Of a stretch of 37,764 nt of DNA, positions 28,760-37,764 are shown piece after piece. The position numbers and the translations under genes are program-made. The stretch covers positions 1 to 37,764 of the forward strand of contig JWZX01003411.1 of assembly GCA_001275005.1 (NCBI GenBank), read 5' to 3'. The notes below the pieces were generated by a model. That model made no database searches and was not told the origin of the DNA. It was given only the letters and a program-made list of their open reading frames with translations. The DNA is from Chrysochromulina tobinii (lineage: Eukaryota > Haptophyta > Prymnesiales > Chrysochromulinaceae). The stretch's first letter is position 1. The number at the start of each line of letters is the position of its first letter.

Positions 28760-28831
28760 ATTCACAGTCAATGTGTATAACTCGACACCCAAAACACCGG
28801 ACCGGCGTACATACGTGTGCGGTTACAACTA
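28760..28831 (+). promoter_or_regulatory. 72-bp promoter block shared with the selenoprotein gene (copy 1)
   Basis: Begins ATTCACAG and ends ACTA, 72 bp before the CHID1-like ATG. It aligns without gaps to the reverse complement of 37520-37591 at 63 of 72 positions. The invariant core includes TCGACACCCAA and ACACCGGACCGGCGTACAT. Orientation relative to the downstream gene is the same in both. Confidence 0.7.
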
Positions 28832-28903
28832 GCTCGGCGGGGACCCCTAGGGACTATTCTAACCTCTGTGTGTCCGGGTTCATGCGCCGACGAGTCTCCG
28901 CGC

Positions 28904-30175
28904 ATGGCCAAGCCTGCCCGCCCTCCCCGACGACGGCCGCCTGCTCCTTATTACTGGCTGCGGCGTGGAGCATTTGCCTCAATTGCCGCACTGCTCGTCG
29001 CTGGAGCAGCGTACGCTTGGGAGCAACGGCGTGCCGCCGCACAGGCCGAACGTCTAGCTTCGGAAGCGGCACGCCCGCTTGTCGGCGCAGTCTCTCAGAC
29101 CGTCTATGAGCGCGGCCTAGTCGTGCGCAACACGGGCGCAAACTCTGTACTCCGCGAGCACGGTGCCTTCTTTTTTAACGTCACGCGACGATTGTCCAGC
29201 GGTCTCGTCCTCGGGTTTGTGTCGCCGTGGAGCCAGCGAGGCGAGGAGCTCTCTTGGCGCTTCGCGAGCAAGTTCACGCACCTGAGCCCGATGCTGTACG
29301 GCGTCGACGCGAGCGGCCGGCTCACTGCGTTCGAGGACGAAGCGTGGCTCGCCACGCTGCGACAAGGGCTGAGCTGCCCCGCGTGTCCACCTCCCGCGCG
29401 GCTTGTTCCGCTCATCACGCTGGCTGGTGCGGACTTGAGTCTGCTCTTCGGCGCGGACGAGGCGGAGGAGCACGCGGGCGCAGAGCACGCAGGGCGGCTG
29501 CTCGTCGCACTCCTCCATGCCGCCGCCACGCACTCGCTCGACGGCTACGTCCTCGATGCACACACGCATCTCGCATCCGTCCAGAGTGCTCAGGTGCGAG
29601 GCCGTTGCGCGCGCGCTCTTCATCTGTTCGTGCAGCTGCTGGCGGCGAAGCTTTCAGAGCTCGAGAATGCGGCGGAGCTTCTGCTGCTTGTGCCGCCGCA
29701 CCCTGCCCTCTTCAGTCCTGAGCAGTTCGCACAGCTCGCCGTGCCGCTTGGCGGCATCATCGTCTCAACCACGAATTACTCCGCCATCAAGGGGGACCCT
29801 GGGCCGTCGTCGCCCCTCGGCTGGATGAGGGAGGCGCTGGGCGCGCTGCAACCCGACCAGGCGACGACACCCAAGCTGCTTGCCACCCTGCCCATGCTTG
29901 GCTGGGACTTCCCTCTGCCCCGCGGCTCGCCACGCGCACTCGACGCCGCTTCGTATCTTGCATTGCTCGAGGCTCACCGCCCGGCGCGCTTCGAGTGGCT
30001 GCACGAGGCGGCTGAGCATTCGTTCACGTACGAGCTCAACGGGACGCGACACGCGGTCTACTACCCCTCGCTCAAGGGCGTCGCCGAACGCCTCGGCATG
30101 CTCCGCAATCTCGGCGTGGGCGTCGCGCTTTGGGAACTCGGCACCGGCTTGGACTACTTTTTCGACTTACTGTGA
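28904..30175 (+). CDS. CHID1-like chitinase-domain (GH18) protein
   Basis: Type II membrane or secreted lectin-like protein of 423 aa. An uncleaved signal anchor (GAFASIAALLVAGAAYAW) lies at residues 22-39 after a Pro/Arg-rich cytosolic start. From residue 70 the GH18 barrel follows the CHID1 (SI-CLP) pattern: GLVVRNTGANSVLREHGAFF, LVLGFVSPWSQRGEEL, FASKFTHLSPMLY, LLATLPMLGWDFPLPRG and the final VGVALWELGTGLDYFFDLL. In place of the chitinase DxxDxDxE motif, the strand at 213-219 reads DGYVLDA, so the catalytic glutamate is missing, as in CHID1, and carbohydrate binding rather than cleavage is expected. I use the ATG giving MAKPARPP; the frame is open upstream only from non-ATG codons. Single exon. 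Confidence 0.85.
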   Translation: MAKPARPPRRRPPAPYYWLRRGAFASIAALLVAGAAYAWEQRRAAAQAERLASEAARPLVGAVSQTVYERGLVVRNTGANSVLREHGAFFFNVTRRLSSGLVLGFVSPWSQRGEELSWRFASKFTHLSPMLYGVDASGRLTAFEDEAWLATLRQGLSCPACPPPARLVPLITLAGADLSLLFGADEAEEHAGAEHAGRLLVALLHAAATHSLDGYVLDAHTHLASVQSAQVRGRCARALHLFVQLLAAKLSELENAAELLLLVPPHPALFSPEQFAQLAVPLGGIIVSTTNYSAIKGDPGPSSPLGWMREALGALQPDQATTPKLLATLPMLGWDFPLPRGSPRALDAASYLALLEAHRPARFEWLHEAAEHSFTYELNGTRHAVYYPSLKGVAERLGMLRNLGVGVALWELGTGLDYFFDLL

Positions 30176-30577
30176 CGAGTCACAGCAGAGTCACAGGCGC
30201 ACAGTCCACAGACACAGTGTGTCTGCACTTGAAGAGGCAGCAAGGGGGAGAAGAAGGTTGGGCCTCAGCTCCGGCTTGTTAGTGTGTCACGACATTGTAC
30301 AAGCGTTGCATACATTCGAATGAAAAGATAAAAGTACGATACACGAACCGATAGTTTGCCGTCTTCGGTCTATTGGGAAGAGTCTTGCTGAGGTGTTCCG
30401 TCACTCGACGCTGAACGATGTGGGCAGGGCACCAGACTCGACACGCTGTGAGCCAGGCGGCGCCCGCCCCAATAGAGAGAGTGCCACGCCTCACGATCAC
30501 GCACCGCAGCTCCAAGGGGAGCCTGAGGTGAGCCCCGTCGCTCGCGGCTGACAAGTCGTATACAAGTGTGTCGATGC
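30176..30577. other. Convergent intergenic region
   Basis: Lies between the 3' ends of the CHID1-like and AI-2E-family genes. The beginning has repeated GTCACAG and CACAGT words. Nothing further is recognised. Confidence 0.5.
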
Positions 30578-32697
30578 TCAGAGCAGCTCGTTCGAATCGA
30601 ACGCGTGCGAGTGGCGATGCATGGGTGACGAGTGGTGAGAGGAGTGGCGGTGGACGGGGGACGAGGGCACTCGCAGCCGTACGCCGAGGGAATGGGCGTC
30701 ATCGCCCGAGAGTTTCGAAGCCACGTAGCGCGTGAGCGGGTGCTGGATGTTCTGCAAGTACACGCGACACACGGCGGTTACCGGTACAGCGATCACCTGT
30801 GCGCGGGCGCGAGTCGATGGACACGCGCTCAGCACGAGTCAGGGAGCTGTTGAGCTTGGGCGAGAGAGGGGGGAGAGGCACGATCGAGATACGATCGAGG
30901 TCACGAGCAGCCGGCACAAGCGAGAGCCAACTCGTCGCCCAGGGCGCTCTGTATCACTCCGCGTCACGCAGCGCAGTTCTGAGCGCAACGTGGTCCGCGC
31001 ACCATGCCGGTGATGCCCCAGATGCCGCCCCAGAGGAGGGTGGCCAGAAGCATCGCGACGGGCTGCAGCCGCGTGGCACTTCCGATCAAAAGAGGCTCCA
31101 TCACGTCCTTCGCAGCGAGGCCTATCAAGAGGGGCAGCACAAAGGCAAGGAGAGCCTCCATCGGCGTGAAAGCATCATCGAGCACCACGAGCGGCATGGG
31201 CAGGAGGATCGAGATGTACATGCCGATCGCCGGCACGAAGTTGAGAGCAAATGAGAGCAGCCCGAAGACAAGGAAGAGCTCGAGACCGACGTAGAAGAGA
31301 ACAGCCGCGTGAACGCCCGCTACCACAAGGGCGATGATCACCTTGCCTTGGATGTATTTGGACACCTGCGCCTGTGCGGCGCTGTGCATCAGGGCCACGC
31401 CATCCATTCCGGAGGCCTCTCGGTACAAGCTCCTATCCGCGCGCACGGTGTCCACGCTCCTGACCGCGCGGCGCTCGCGCTGCGTGCGCTTCTCCTCGTC
31501 GTCGGGGCCGCGCCGGTCGGCGCCGTGATGGGCACTTGCATGCTTCTCCTCCTCGTCGGGGACGCCGTGGGAGCCGAGCAGCATGAACATGAGGAAGAGG
31601 ACAATGTACACGAGGTCCTTTATGACGTGGACGGCGCTCCCTAGCAAATCGCTGATGAGCGACGACAGGTTGATCTCGTTGAACGCCTCCTTGAACGCCT
31701 GGTAGATTTGCTGGTCGTGGTCGGTGGCGTAGCCGGCCGTGCCATTGGTTGCGACGCCGGCGGTCGCGATGAAGGTGTCATTGAGGAGGCTCGTCGTCGT
31801 GTCACGCAGCGCGCGCCCGACATGGTGCCCGAAGCCCCAAGCTGCCAACGCCGGCGGTGGGAAGCTCGGTGTGAAGCTCGGTGTGAAGCTCAAAGCTGCC
31901 AACGCCGGCGGCGCGCTCGGTGGCGTGAAGATGCCGTTGGCGGCCGCCGTGTCATTGACGGGGAGCTCGCCATCGCTGCCTGTGGCCCAAGTCAGCAAAT
32001 CTGTCGCGTCCTCGGTGACAGAGCTGACGGCCTCAGCCGCCGCATTGTAGGTGCCAGCGACGCTCGCCTTCGCTTCGGCCGTGCGACGTTCGAGCTCCAT
32101 CTGGGCCTCGTCCGAGAGCTCGAAGGCGAGATCGAGGATCTGCGACACGCGCTTGTTGTATTGCTCCGCGTTCTTTGCGAAGACGGCGACGGATTCGGCG
32201 ATCAGGAGCCCGATGTTGAAGACGATGAAGAGGGCAAAGAGCACGGTGATCAGCACCGCGATCCCTCGCGGTATCTTGTACGGCACGCACAGGATGTACC
32301 GCTTCCGATTGAGCCAATCAATCATGGGGAGCAGCAGGTGCGCGATCGCGATCGCGAGGAAAAGCGGCACCAAGATCGAGCGCAGGTAGTAGAGCGCGGC
32401 GAAGATGACGGCTGTCGCGATGACCGCCAGGCACGTGGTGCGTATGTGCTCGTCCACTACCTTCTCGGCCGGATTGAGAGGATCGGTGCCAAACAGCCGC
32501 GTCGGTTCCAAGCTTTCGTCGTGCCAGTCGATCTGCGGCGACTGCTGAAGCTGCCGCTGAAGTTGCTGCCGGAGCTCCTGGAGGTTTTCAACCTCACGTC
32601 GATTGAGCTCCATGATCTGCTGCCTAAGCGCGCTGACCTCTCCCTCGAGGGCCTCGACGGAGGGCCGTCGGTCTAGGCCGCACAGGACGGTGTGCAT
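30578..32697 (-). CDS. AI-2E/PerM-family membrane protein
   Basis: Membrane permease-like protein of the family (pfam AI-2E transporter) that includes bacterial TqsA and PerM. Exons are 32697-31003 and 30796-30578, giving 637 aa. The start has a coiled coil (EVSALRQQIMELNRREVENLQELRQ, about 15-45), then paired helices (LYYLRSILVPLFLAIAIAHLL; GIAVLITVLFALFIVFNIGLL). A long soluble loop with low-complexity Ala/Pro/Thr follows. The conserved C-terminal half has IQGKVIIALVVAGVHA, FGLLSFALNFVPAIGMYISI and GLAAKDVMEPLLIG. The second exon adds the expected end, IAVPVTAVCRVYLQNIQHP. Substrate in eukaryotes is unknown; sodium/proton-coupled export is known for some bacterial members. It is divergent from the FGase-like gene, with 185 bp between the starts. 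Confidence 0.88.
30797..31002 (-). other. 206-nt intron of the AI-2E-family gene
   Basis: On the minus strand the donor is ATG|GTGCGCGG and the acceptor CGCACAG|GTG. Unspliced, translation would stop 13 codons past the donor, losing the conserved C-terminal helix. Splicing gives GITGM-VIAVPVTAV, as expected for the family. Confidence 0.85.
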
Positions 32698-32882
32698 GTG
32701 CGGCACTCGATCGCCCGCGGGACCCTCAGGGGGCAGAAGCGGTCGTGTTTGCGACTGTATAAGGACGCCCGCTATTCACGAGGCATTGAGAGAAACTCCG
32801 ATGTGCTCGAGGTCGGCTATTCAGATGACATCCTCCTCTCAGACGAAAAGGTCCGCGCCCAGGCCATTCCCTTTTGGCCTCT

Positions 32883-34388
32883 ATGCAGGCAGTGGTTGAC
32901 GCCCACGAAAGTGCAGTTCCAACAACCGCGAGCGTAAGCCGGCAGCCGAGCTGGCTTCCGCGGCAGTGTACGTGCGGTGATGACGACGACGATGACGAGC
33001 TCGGTGACAGCAATGACAGCAAGGACAGCAGTGGCGAGGCTGATGAGTCTGACGACGAAGATGGAGACGTCTTTCTCGCACTTTGTCGGCCAGCCTCTGA
33101 GGATGCCACCGAGGATGAGCCTGCAGACGCCGCCTCGACGGCTGTCTTCGTGCCGGTCTCGCCACCCACGAGTGATGTACCCGCCAGCCCCAGCACTGGC
33201 CTCGGCGCCAACCCGTATGCCCCGGTGTGCATCGTCGAGCTTGCGCAACCTGCCGCCTCATCACAATCCAGGGCCTCATCACGGCCATCATCCAGGCGTG
33301 ATGGCAGCCTCGCCGCTTCTGCTGCCTCATCGGAGCGTCAGCCAACAGGCGCAGTACCGCTCTCGAAGCAGCGTGCACCTGCGCCAGCCTCGACGGTCAG
33401 CGACGGGTACTCGACCCCGACCGAGCCGTATGTGTGCTCGCTGAGCGCCCCCGTGCTCTTCACTGCACCCCACGGTCTCAAGCTCAAGAGAGGCATAGGG
33501 CCGCGGCAGAGCGCCCGCAACCACGCGCGCGAGAGATACACGACGGAGTTAGTGCTGAAGCTCGCTGCATGCTTTGGTAAGGGACGCGCCGGCGTGTCGT
33601 CGCCGCAATCGAATGCCTCGCCGTCCATCGCCTCGTTGATGGTCTGGAATTACAAGACGGCTCCGATTGACGACCCCACGCACGCCGACCCGAACTTTTT
33701 AGATCGACGCTCGCTCTGCCATTCGCCTTGGCATTCTTGCCTCCACGCCTGGAAATCGCTCCATGGTTTCGGCTCCTCGGAGGCGTGCCCACGCCTCTTC
33801 CATGTCGACATTCACGGAAAGAACGACCGGAAGTCCGACATGGACATCGACGTTGGGCTGCAGGCGCTTGAGGAGGAAGGATGTCTGACGGAGGAAGCTG
33901 TCCAAACGCTGCGCACAATACTGGTGACGGAGCTCAGGAGAGCCTTCAAAGGACGCATTGCCGTCTCCTCAAAGGTGAAGAAGCCCTTCCCGATAACAAT
34001 CGAGGCTGACCCGATCTTGAATGGCTATTGGGGGCGTGGCACCGTGATGACCATATCACACCAGGCTGCGCTCCTGGGCATCACCGCCGTGCAACTCGAG
34101 ATTCCTCTCGCCATCCGCCGCCTGCTCATGAAGGACGAGGCGCTCTTCGACGCCTTCGCCTCCGCCATCTACAAGCCGTTCGACAAACTCGTTGCCAAAG
34201 CAGCGCTGCCGCTGCGTGAAGGTTGGGCAACGAGTGCAGAGTTGGGCCGCTACTTGGAGGGCCTAGGTTCTGCTGAAGAGCCGCTCTGCGCGCTGACGCT
34301 GACGCAGCTGGACACGAACGTCATTGACTCGATGCTCTCGGATCTAAGACGCGCGGACACGAGTAATGTGCATGGGAAAACTATCTGA
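32883..34388 (+). CDS. N-formylglutamate amidohydrolase-like protein
   Basis: Product of 501 aa. The N-terminal 180 residues are disordered and acidic/Ser-rich (DDDDDDELGDSNDSKDSSGE). From residue 185 the sequence has marks of the FGase family: VLFTAPHGLKLKRG (candidate zinc-binding His), ARERYTTELVLKLA, FHVDIHGKNDRKSDMDIDVG (Asp-x-His-Gly) and VQLEIPLAIRRLL (Glu-containing strand). These would form the metal site of a Zn amidohydrolase. The spacing is longer than in bacterial enzymes and the substrate is unknown. The start is the first ATG; TGCAG just before it could also be an acceptor from an unseen upstream exon. It is convergent with the sugar transporter. Confidence 0.6.
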   Translation: MQAVVDAHESAVPTTASVSRQPSWLPRQCTCGDDDDDDELGDSNDSKDSSGEADESDDEDGDVFLALCRPASEDATEDEPADAASTAVFVPVSPPTSDVPASPSTGLGANPYAPVCIVELAQPAASSQSRASSRPSSRRDGSLAASAASSERQPTGAVPLSKQRAPAPASTVSDGYSTPTEPYVCSLSAPVLFTAPHGLKLKRGIGPRQSARNHARERYTTELVLKLAACFGKGRAGVSSPQSNASPSIASLMVWNYKTAPIDDPTHADPNFLDRRSLCHSPWHSCLHAWKSLHGFGSSEACPRLFHVDIHGKNDRKSDMDIDVGLQALEEEGCLTEEAVQTLRTILVTELRRAFKGRIAVSSKVKKPFPITIEADPILNGYWGRGTVMTISHQAALLGITAVQLEIPLAIRRLLMKDEALFDAFASAIYKPFDKLVAKAALPLREGWATSAELGRYLEGLGSAEEPLCALTLTQLDTNVIDSMLSDLRRADTSNVHGKTI

Positions 34389-34534
34389 GATACGTTCACG
34401 TGTGGGTATTCCTCGAAGCGTTCGAGAACCGAGCATGCCTCCTTTTTCCAAACTTTCTCATCAACACACAAATAAAGAGCTGGCCAGCTACGTCGCTATT
34501 ATACGTCCCAGGACGGCGAGCCTGTGCGGGTGTA

Positions 34535-36315
34535 TCAGGTCCTCTGCACCGATGGCGCTGCGGCGTCGGCGGGGAAGGTACCATAGCCGTGGAAGAGTCG
34601 CTCGATCTGCTCGAGGGAGCGGCCGGCGGTCTCCGGCATCGTAATGTACAGCCACACGGCGCCGAGCAGTGCCACGCTGCCATAAAGCCAAAAGGCGGCC
34701 GGTGAGCCGACCGCCGTTTGGAGCGAGAGGAAGGTGGCCGCCACGATAAAGTTCGTGACCCAGTTGGCCGTGGTCCCGAGGGCGACGCACGTGGCACGCA
34801 CGCGCATCGGATAGAGCTCGGCGTTCAGGGCCCACGGGATCGGCGACATGCCAATGCCAAAGGCGAGTAGGTACAGGACCAGGCCGCCGAGCGTCAGCGC
34901 GCTCTTGAGCTCACAGAGCTTCGAGGGCGGCGGCGGCGGCGGAGCCCAGGGCGGCAGCGGCGGCGTGAACGGCGATGGCGGCGCGTCGGGCGGCGGCGGC
35001 GGCGAGGCCACCGGGCAATGCTCGTCGCTCAGCACGAAGGCGTATCCTTCGAGAGCCAGAGCAAGGGCGACACAGAGGAGGGACGTGAGCACTAGAGGGC
35101 GTCGGCCGACACAGTCGATGAGGCTGCCACCGATGAGGCAACCGACGAGCTGGGACGTTGCCACTGGCACGGCGAGCCAGATGACGGCCGAGCCACTCGC
35201 CACGTGGGCCTCCATCAGGATGGTGACGGAATAGTACATGACGGTGTTGATGCCGACGAGTTGCTGGAGCATCAGGAGCCCAACGCCCAGTCGAAGCTGA
35301 CGGCGTACAGTCCATAACTCGGACCAGCTTACTGGGCCGCTGCCCTCGCTGCTGCCCTCGCCGCCGCCAGCGATTTCGTACCCGGCACCGGCACCGTTCA
35401 GGCCAGTGGGTGGCGGCACGCTGCCCATCGCAGTGCGGGTGGAAGAGGCGGGCAGCAGCGGCGGCGGCGGCCGACGGCGCGGCTGGATTCCCTCCGCCTC
35501 GAGCGCTGCAATCACCTCCGCCACCTCCGCCTCGACGGCATCGTCAACGTCGTGCGAGTCCGCCCTCAGCCGTCGCAGCACCTGACGAGCTTCCTGTTCA
35601 CGCCCACGGGAGAGCAGCCATCGCGGCGACTCTGGTAAGAAGTATAAGCCGACGAGCTGGATGGCAGACGGCACGCCGCCGAGACCGAGCATCAGTCGCC
35701 AGCCGTGGACCTTGTCGCCGCTCAGTAGTCCGGCCACGATCGCCGCACCCACCTGCGCGCACGCACGTCCATGTCAGGGGACGTGAGCGCGGGTGGTGGT
35801 CTTGGGCAGCGGCAGCGTGGGCGGCGGCGGCGGCGCACCTGCCCTATGACGACGCAGCTGTTGTTGAGAGCGACGAGGAAGCCGCGGAGGCGCGGAGGTG
35901 CGAGCTCGGCGAGAAAGAGTGGCACCGTCGAGGACGCAAGGCCCACCGCCACGCCTACCGTCATCCTACCGACCAGCAACCAGTTGAAGTTCACCGCAAA
36001 GGCCATCACGAGCGCGCCCGCAGTGAAGATGATCGCCGAAGCGACGAGCACGGGCTTGCGCCCGAAGATGCGGTTGGCGCTGCCGCTGGCGAACGCGCCG
36101 ACGGCCGCCAAGCCCGTTGTCGACGACACGATCATTTCGTGCGCCACGTCATCCAGCTCCCACTCCTCCCTGATGAGCACCATCGCGCCGCTCACGACAC
36201 CGGTGTCGTAGCCGAACAAGAAGCCACCTATACACGAAACTGCCGTGAGCGTGTAGAGGTAGCAGCCTCCAATCCCCGAGTTGATCAGAGGTTGGTGAGC
36301 CTTATCATCTACCAT
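34535..36315 (-). CDS. MFS sugar/inositol transporter
   Basis: Twelve-helix sugar:proton symporter or facilitator of the SLC2/HMIT group. Exons are 36315-35839 and 35752-34535, giving 564 aa. Signature motifs are GGFLFGYDTGVVSGAM in helix 1, NRIFGRKPVL after helix 2, GRMTVGVAVGLASSTVPLFLAE, PESPRWLLSRGRE after helix 6, the QQLVGINTVMYYSVTIL sugar-binding segment, DCVGRRPL after helix 8, and PETAGRSLEQIE after helix 12. The central cytosolic loop is long and Pro/Ser/Gly-rich. Between helices 9 and 10 is an unusual Pro-rich loop (SPPPPPDAPPSPFTPP onward), longer than the usual extracellular loop of such carriers. Probably in the plasma membrane. Confidence 0.92.
35753..35838 (-). other. 86-nt intron of the sugar-transporter gene
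   Basis: The donor is GGGCAG|GTGCGCC and the acceptor GCGCGCAG|GTGGGT. Splicing joins VVIGQ to VGAAIVAGLLSG, the expected helix 5 sequence; reading through it shifts the frame. Confidence 0.9.
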
Positions 36316-36393
36316 CCCTGTCGCCGAGGAGTTGACCGCGATATCGATTCTGCTTCCCGGCGTTTTCCAAACCTTTCTCGTTTCCCCACAGAA

Positions 36394-36430
36394 GTTCAGT
36401 TCAGTTCAGTTCAGTTCATTTCAGTTCAGT
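36394..36430. repeat. (GTTCA)n microsatellite
   Basis: Seven roughly 5-bp units of GTTCA with one variant (GTTCATTTCA), upstream of the sugar transporter. Confidence 0.9.
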
Positions 36431-36487
36431 CCCCACAGAAGAGCGGGGGCCCTGCCGCGAGCTGCGGCCCCAGGAGGCGCTCCACTA

Positions 36488-36567
36488 CGTTCACGATATT
36501 TTGTCATCTCGGCAAGACGCACACACCCGCCGGTCCCGTGGAGACACACCGTGTCGGAGGCGCAGAC
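36488..36567 (-). promoter_or_regulatory. Promoter-proximal block shared with the TRPM-like gene (copy 2)
   Basis: Lies 172 bp upstream of the sugar-transporter ATG. It aligns with 5155-5230, CGTTCACG at one end and GCGCAGAC at the other; the two copies differ by a few substitutions and short indels. Confidence 0.6.
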
Positions 36568-36954
36568 ATGAGGCGCTCGCCTTGATGAGGGACTTAACTT
36601 TGCGCCTTACGCCTGTGCGATTTCGAGCGTTCCTCATGTTTATTTCCCGCGGGGCTGCTCTGGCCGCCGACGGCCCTTGCCAGCGAGCAGCGACAGCGTC
36701 GACCTCCATCGGGCGCTCCGCCATTGGAACAGACTTGACTTGATTTGACTTGACAGACCGATCCGGTCTTCAAACTACAGTATTGAAGCACTCCACTAGC
36801 TTCCAGCCTTCCACAGCCTGCTCGACTTTTACTCAGGCAAGGCCACTTCGCATCTCTCCTTGCGTTTGCGCGGTCGAACCTTCATGCAAAACTGAGCACG
36901 CAGTGTGGAGCAAGCACCTCCGCAAGCCATGTCTTTCTCCCTCCTACGATTCTC
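36568..36954 (-). other. Probable 3' UTR of the selenoprotein gene; should contain the SECIS element
   Basis: Follows the TAA of the selenoprotein. A minus-strand AATAAA at 36644-36639 could be its polyadenylation signal. A short perfect hairpin (AGACCG-GAT-CGGTCT) lies near 36760-36775. I tried ATGA/GA quartets by eye (starts near 36881 and 36635) but could not pair a convincing SECIS stem, so none is annotated. Confidence 0.4.
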
Positions 36955-37464
36955 TTATGTGCCCTGGGCAGTTTTGGCTGCTTTGAGGATGACGTCATCA
37001 ATGTCGAGCGCCTTGAGCGCAGGGAACGGGCGCGCCTCTGGGCCAGTCGTCACAACCACCACGCTGCCCACGCGCACCTCAAACACACCTTTTCGTGGCT
37101 TGTCCGCATTGATAGCAACCTGCACGTCTCCACCTCCACCACCGAGCATACTTTCCAGACCGCTTGCGATCTTTTTCGCCCGCGTCTTGAAGGCCGATCA
37201 TTGCGTGCACGCTTCGATCCCAATGAGAGGGAATGCCCTACCTTCTGAAACACTAGCAGCATCGGCGGGGCAGGCGGTGGCAGAGAGCCGCTCGATAAGC
37301 TCCGCTTTGCGGCCCGACACGGGCAAGCCAGCTGTGCGCAATTTGTCCTTGAGCTGTACGACCGTCAACATTGACAGGTCGCCTTCAGCACCAGCGACCA
37401 TCCGGGCCAAAGGCTGATTCAGCGCCGCGGCCGACAAGTAGCCAACGAGTAAAGTTAGACGCAT
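36955..37464 (-). CDS. SAP-domain selenoprotein of the SelH/Rdx family (in-frame UGA as Sec)
   Basis: Predicted thioredoxin-like redox protein of 169 aa, read through TGA at 37198-37200 as selenocysteine (residue 89). The motif is Cys86-Thr-Gln-Sec89 in IGIEACTQ(U), the CxxU redox site of the Rdx group. The same frame continues SAFKTRAKKIASGLESML, then INADKPRKGVFEVRVG, then FPALKALDIDDVILKAA, the order and spacing of SelH (KPRKGxFEV is very SelH-like). Residues 31-63 are a SAP helix-extension-helix DNA-binding motif (SMLTVVQLKDKLRTAGLPVS, then GRKAELIERL). The first 20 residues are hydrophobic and could be a weak signal. SelH proteins are often nuclear, so a DNA-binding SAP fits. No clear SECIS was found by eye. 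If TGA were a stop, the Rdx half would be an orphan. Confidence 0.8.
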
Positions 37465-37519
37465 GAAAGGAGTGCTTTCGCTCGATCGACCGGGCGTTCG
37501 CGGACTTCTAAGTGTGAAT

Positions 37520-37591
37520 TAGTGTTAACCGCATCCGTATGTACGCCGGTCCGGTGTCTTGGGTGTCGAATTCTAAACATTGGCTGTGAAT
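37520..37591 (-). promoter_or_regulatory. 72-bp promoter block shared with the CHID1-like gene (copy 2)
   Basis: Lies 55 bp upstream of the selenoprotein ATG, reading toward it. It is the ungapped partner of 28760-28831. The nine differences are scattered and the 22-bp core around ACACCGGACCGGCGTACAT is unchanged. Confidence 0.7.
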
Positions 37592-37764
37592 TGGTCGTTT
37601 GGACATTCTTCCGGTGCTGTGAATAGGCATGAACTCTAGAAGGAAATTAACGAAGGAAGTGCCTTATATAAGCCACCTCACTCAGTTTGTAATCAGGGTA
37701 TGAGGAAGGGGTGCAAATCCAGATATTAATCCCTCCCCTACCCCCTTGGGTAAATCACTCAGTT
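37592..37764. other. Window end: AT-richer sequence with a TATA-like motif
   Basis: TTATATAAG at 37664-37672 could be a TATA box for a gene to the right. CACTCAGTT occurs at about 37679 and again at the last nine bases. No reading frame of note. Confidence 0.35.

Noticed and set aside
30580-30602. GTTCGAATCGAAC as a tRNA T-loop
   Set aside because: It is a short palindrome within the last exon of the AI-2E-family gene, and no acceptor or anticodon stem surrounds it.
31860-31910. Duplicated AAGCTGCCAACGCCGGCGG in the AI-2E-family gene as an introner
   Set aside because: Flanks are repeated but no GT donor or AG acceptor falls at matching places; better seen as a coding repeat in the soluble loop.
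36600-36954. A specific SECIS stem in the 3' UTR
   Set aside because: ATGA at about 36881 and 36635 have AA at plausible distances, but the flanking arms do not pair well enough by eye to claim one.

Overview
This is nuclear DNA from a eukaryote. Genes are split by spliceosomal introns, no bacterial-style operons are seen, and the families present (TRPM channel, CHID1, ankyrin, PDZ, SLC35-like and MFS carriers) are eukaryotic. GC content looks high by eye, genes are dense on both strands, and many proteins carry Ala/Pro/Gln-rich low-complexity stretches. The dihydrodipicolinate synthase has an N-terminus of the signal-peptide-plus-Phe type used for import into red-derived complex plastids. 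I infer a single-celled secondary-plastid alga, most likely a haptophyte; pelagophyte or dinoflagellate remain possible.

Layout. 1-5079 (-): TRPM-like cation channel with an N-terminal WW domain, 3' end outside the window. 5352-7958 (+): telobox-Myb protein. 8242-12582 (-): coiled-coil/helical-repeat protein ending in two EF-hands. 12764-15115 (+): EF-hand protein. 15116-17309: repeats, spacer and a truncated, frameshifted PDZ pseudogene. 17310-18233 (-): possible Fe(II)/2-oxoglutarate oxygenase. 18404-19429 (+): extended SDR reductase. 19829-20743 (-): intact PDZ protein. 20958-22139 (-): DMT/triose-phosphate-type transporter. 22351-24494 (-): five-exon DapA fused to a LOR/SDH domain. 24688-25130 (+): small BART-like protein with an apparent 20-nt intron. 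25646-28216: head-to-head pair of ankyrin paralogs. 28904-30175 (+): CHID1-like GH18 protein. 30578-32697 (-): AI-2E/PerM-family membrane protein. 32883-34388 (+): FGase-like protein. 34535-36315 (-): MFS sugar transporter. 36955-37464 (-): SAP-domain/SelH-like selenoprotein read through an in-frame UGA.

Three signals stand out. First, several introns share the 3' end GATTGCCTCCCTCATCAG or a repeated GAGATTGTCGC/GCATGCAATC core. They are flanked by direct repeats of exon sequence that supply the donor site, as expected of introner elements; two loci are tandemly multiplied. Second, unrelated genes share promoter-proximal DNA in the same orientation: a 72-bp ungapped block (63/72 identical) upstream of the CHID1-like and selenoprotein genes, and a block of about 78 bp upstream of the TRPM and sugar-transporter genes. 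Third, two protein fusions look unusual: DapA-LOR/SDH and SAP-SelH.

All exon joins come from reading-frame continuity, splice dinucleotides and family resemblance only; no transcript data or searches were available.
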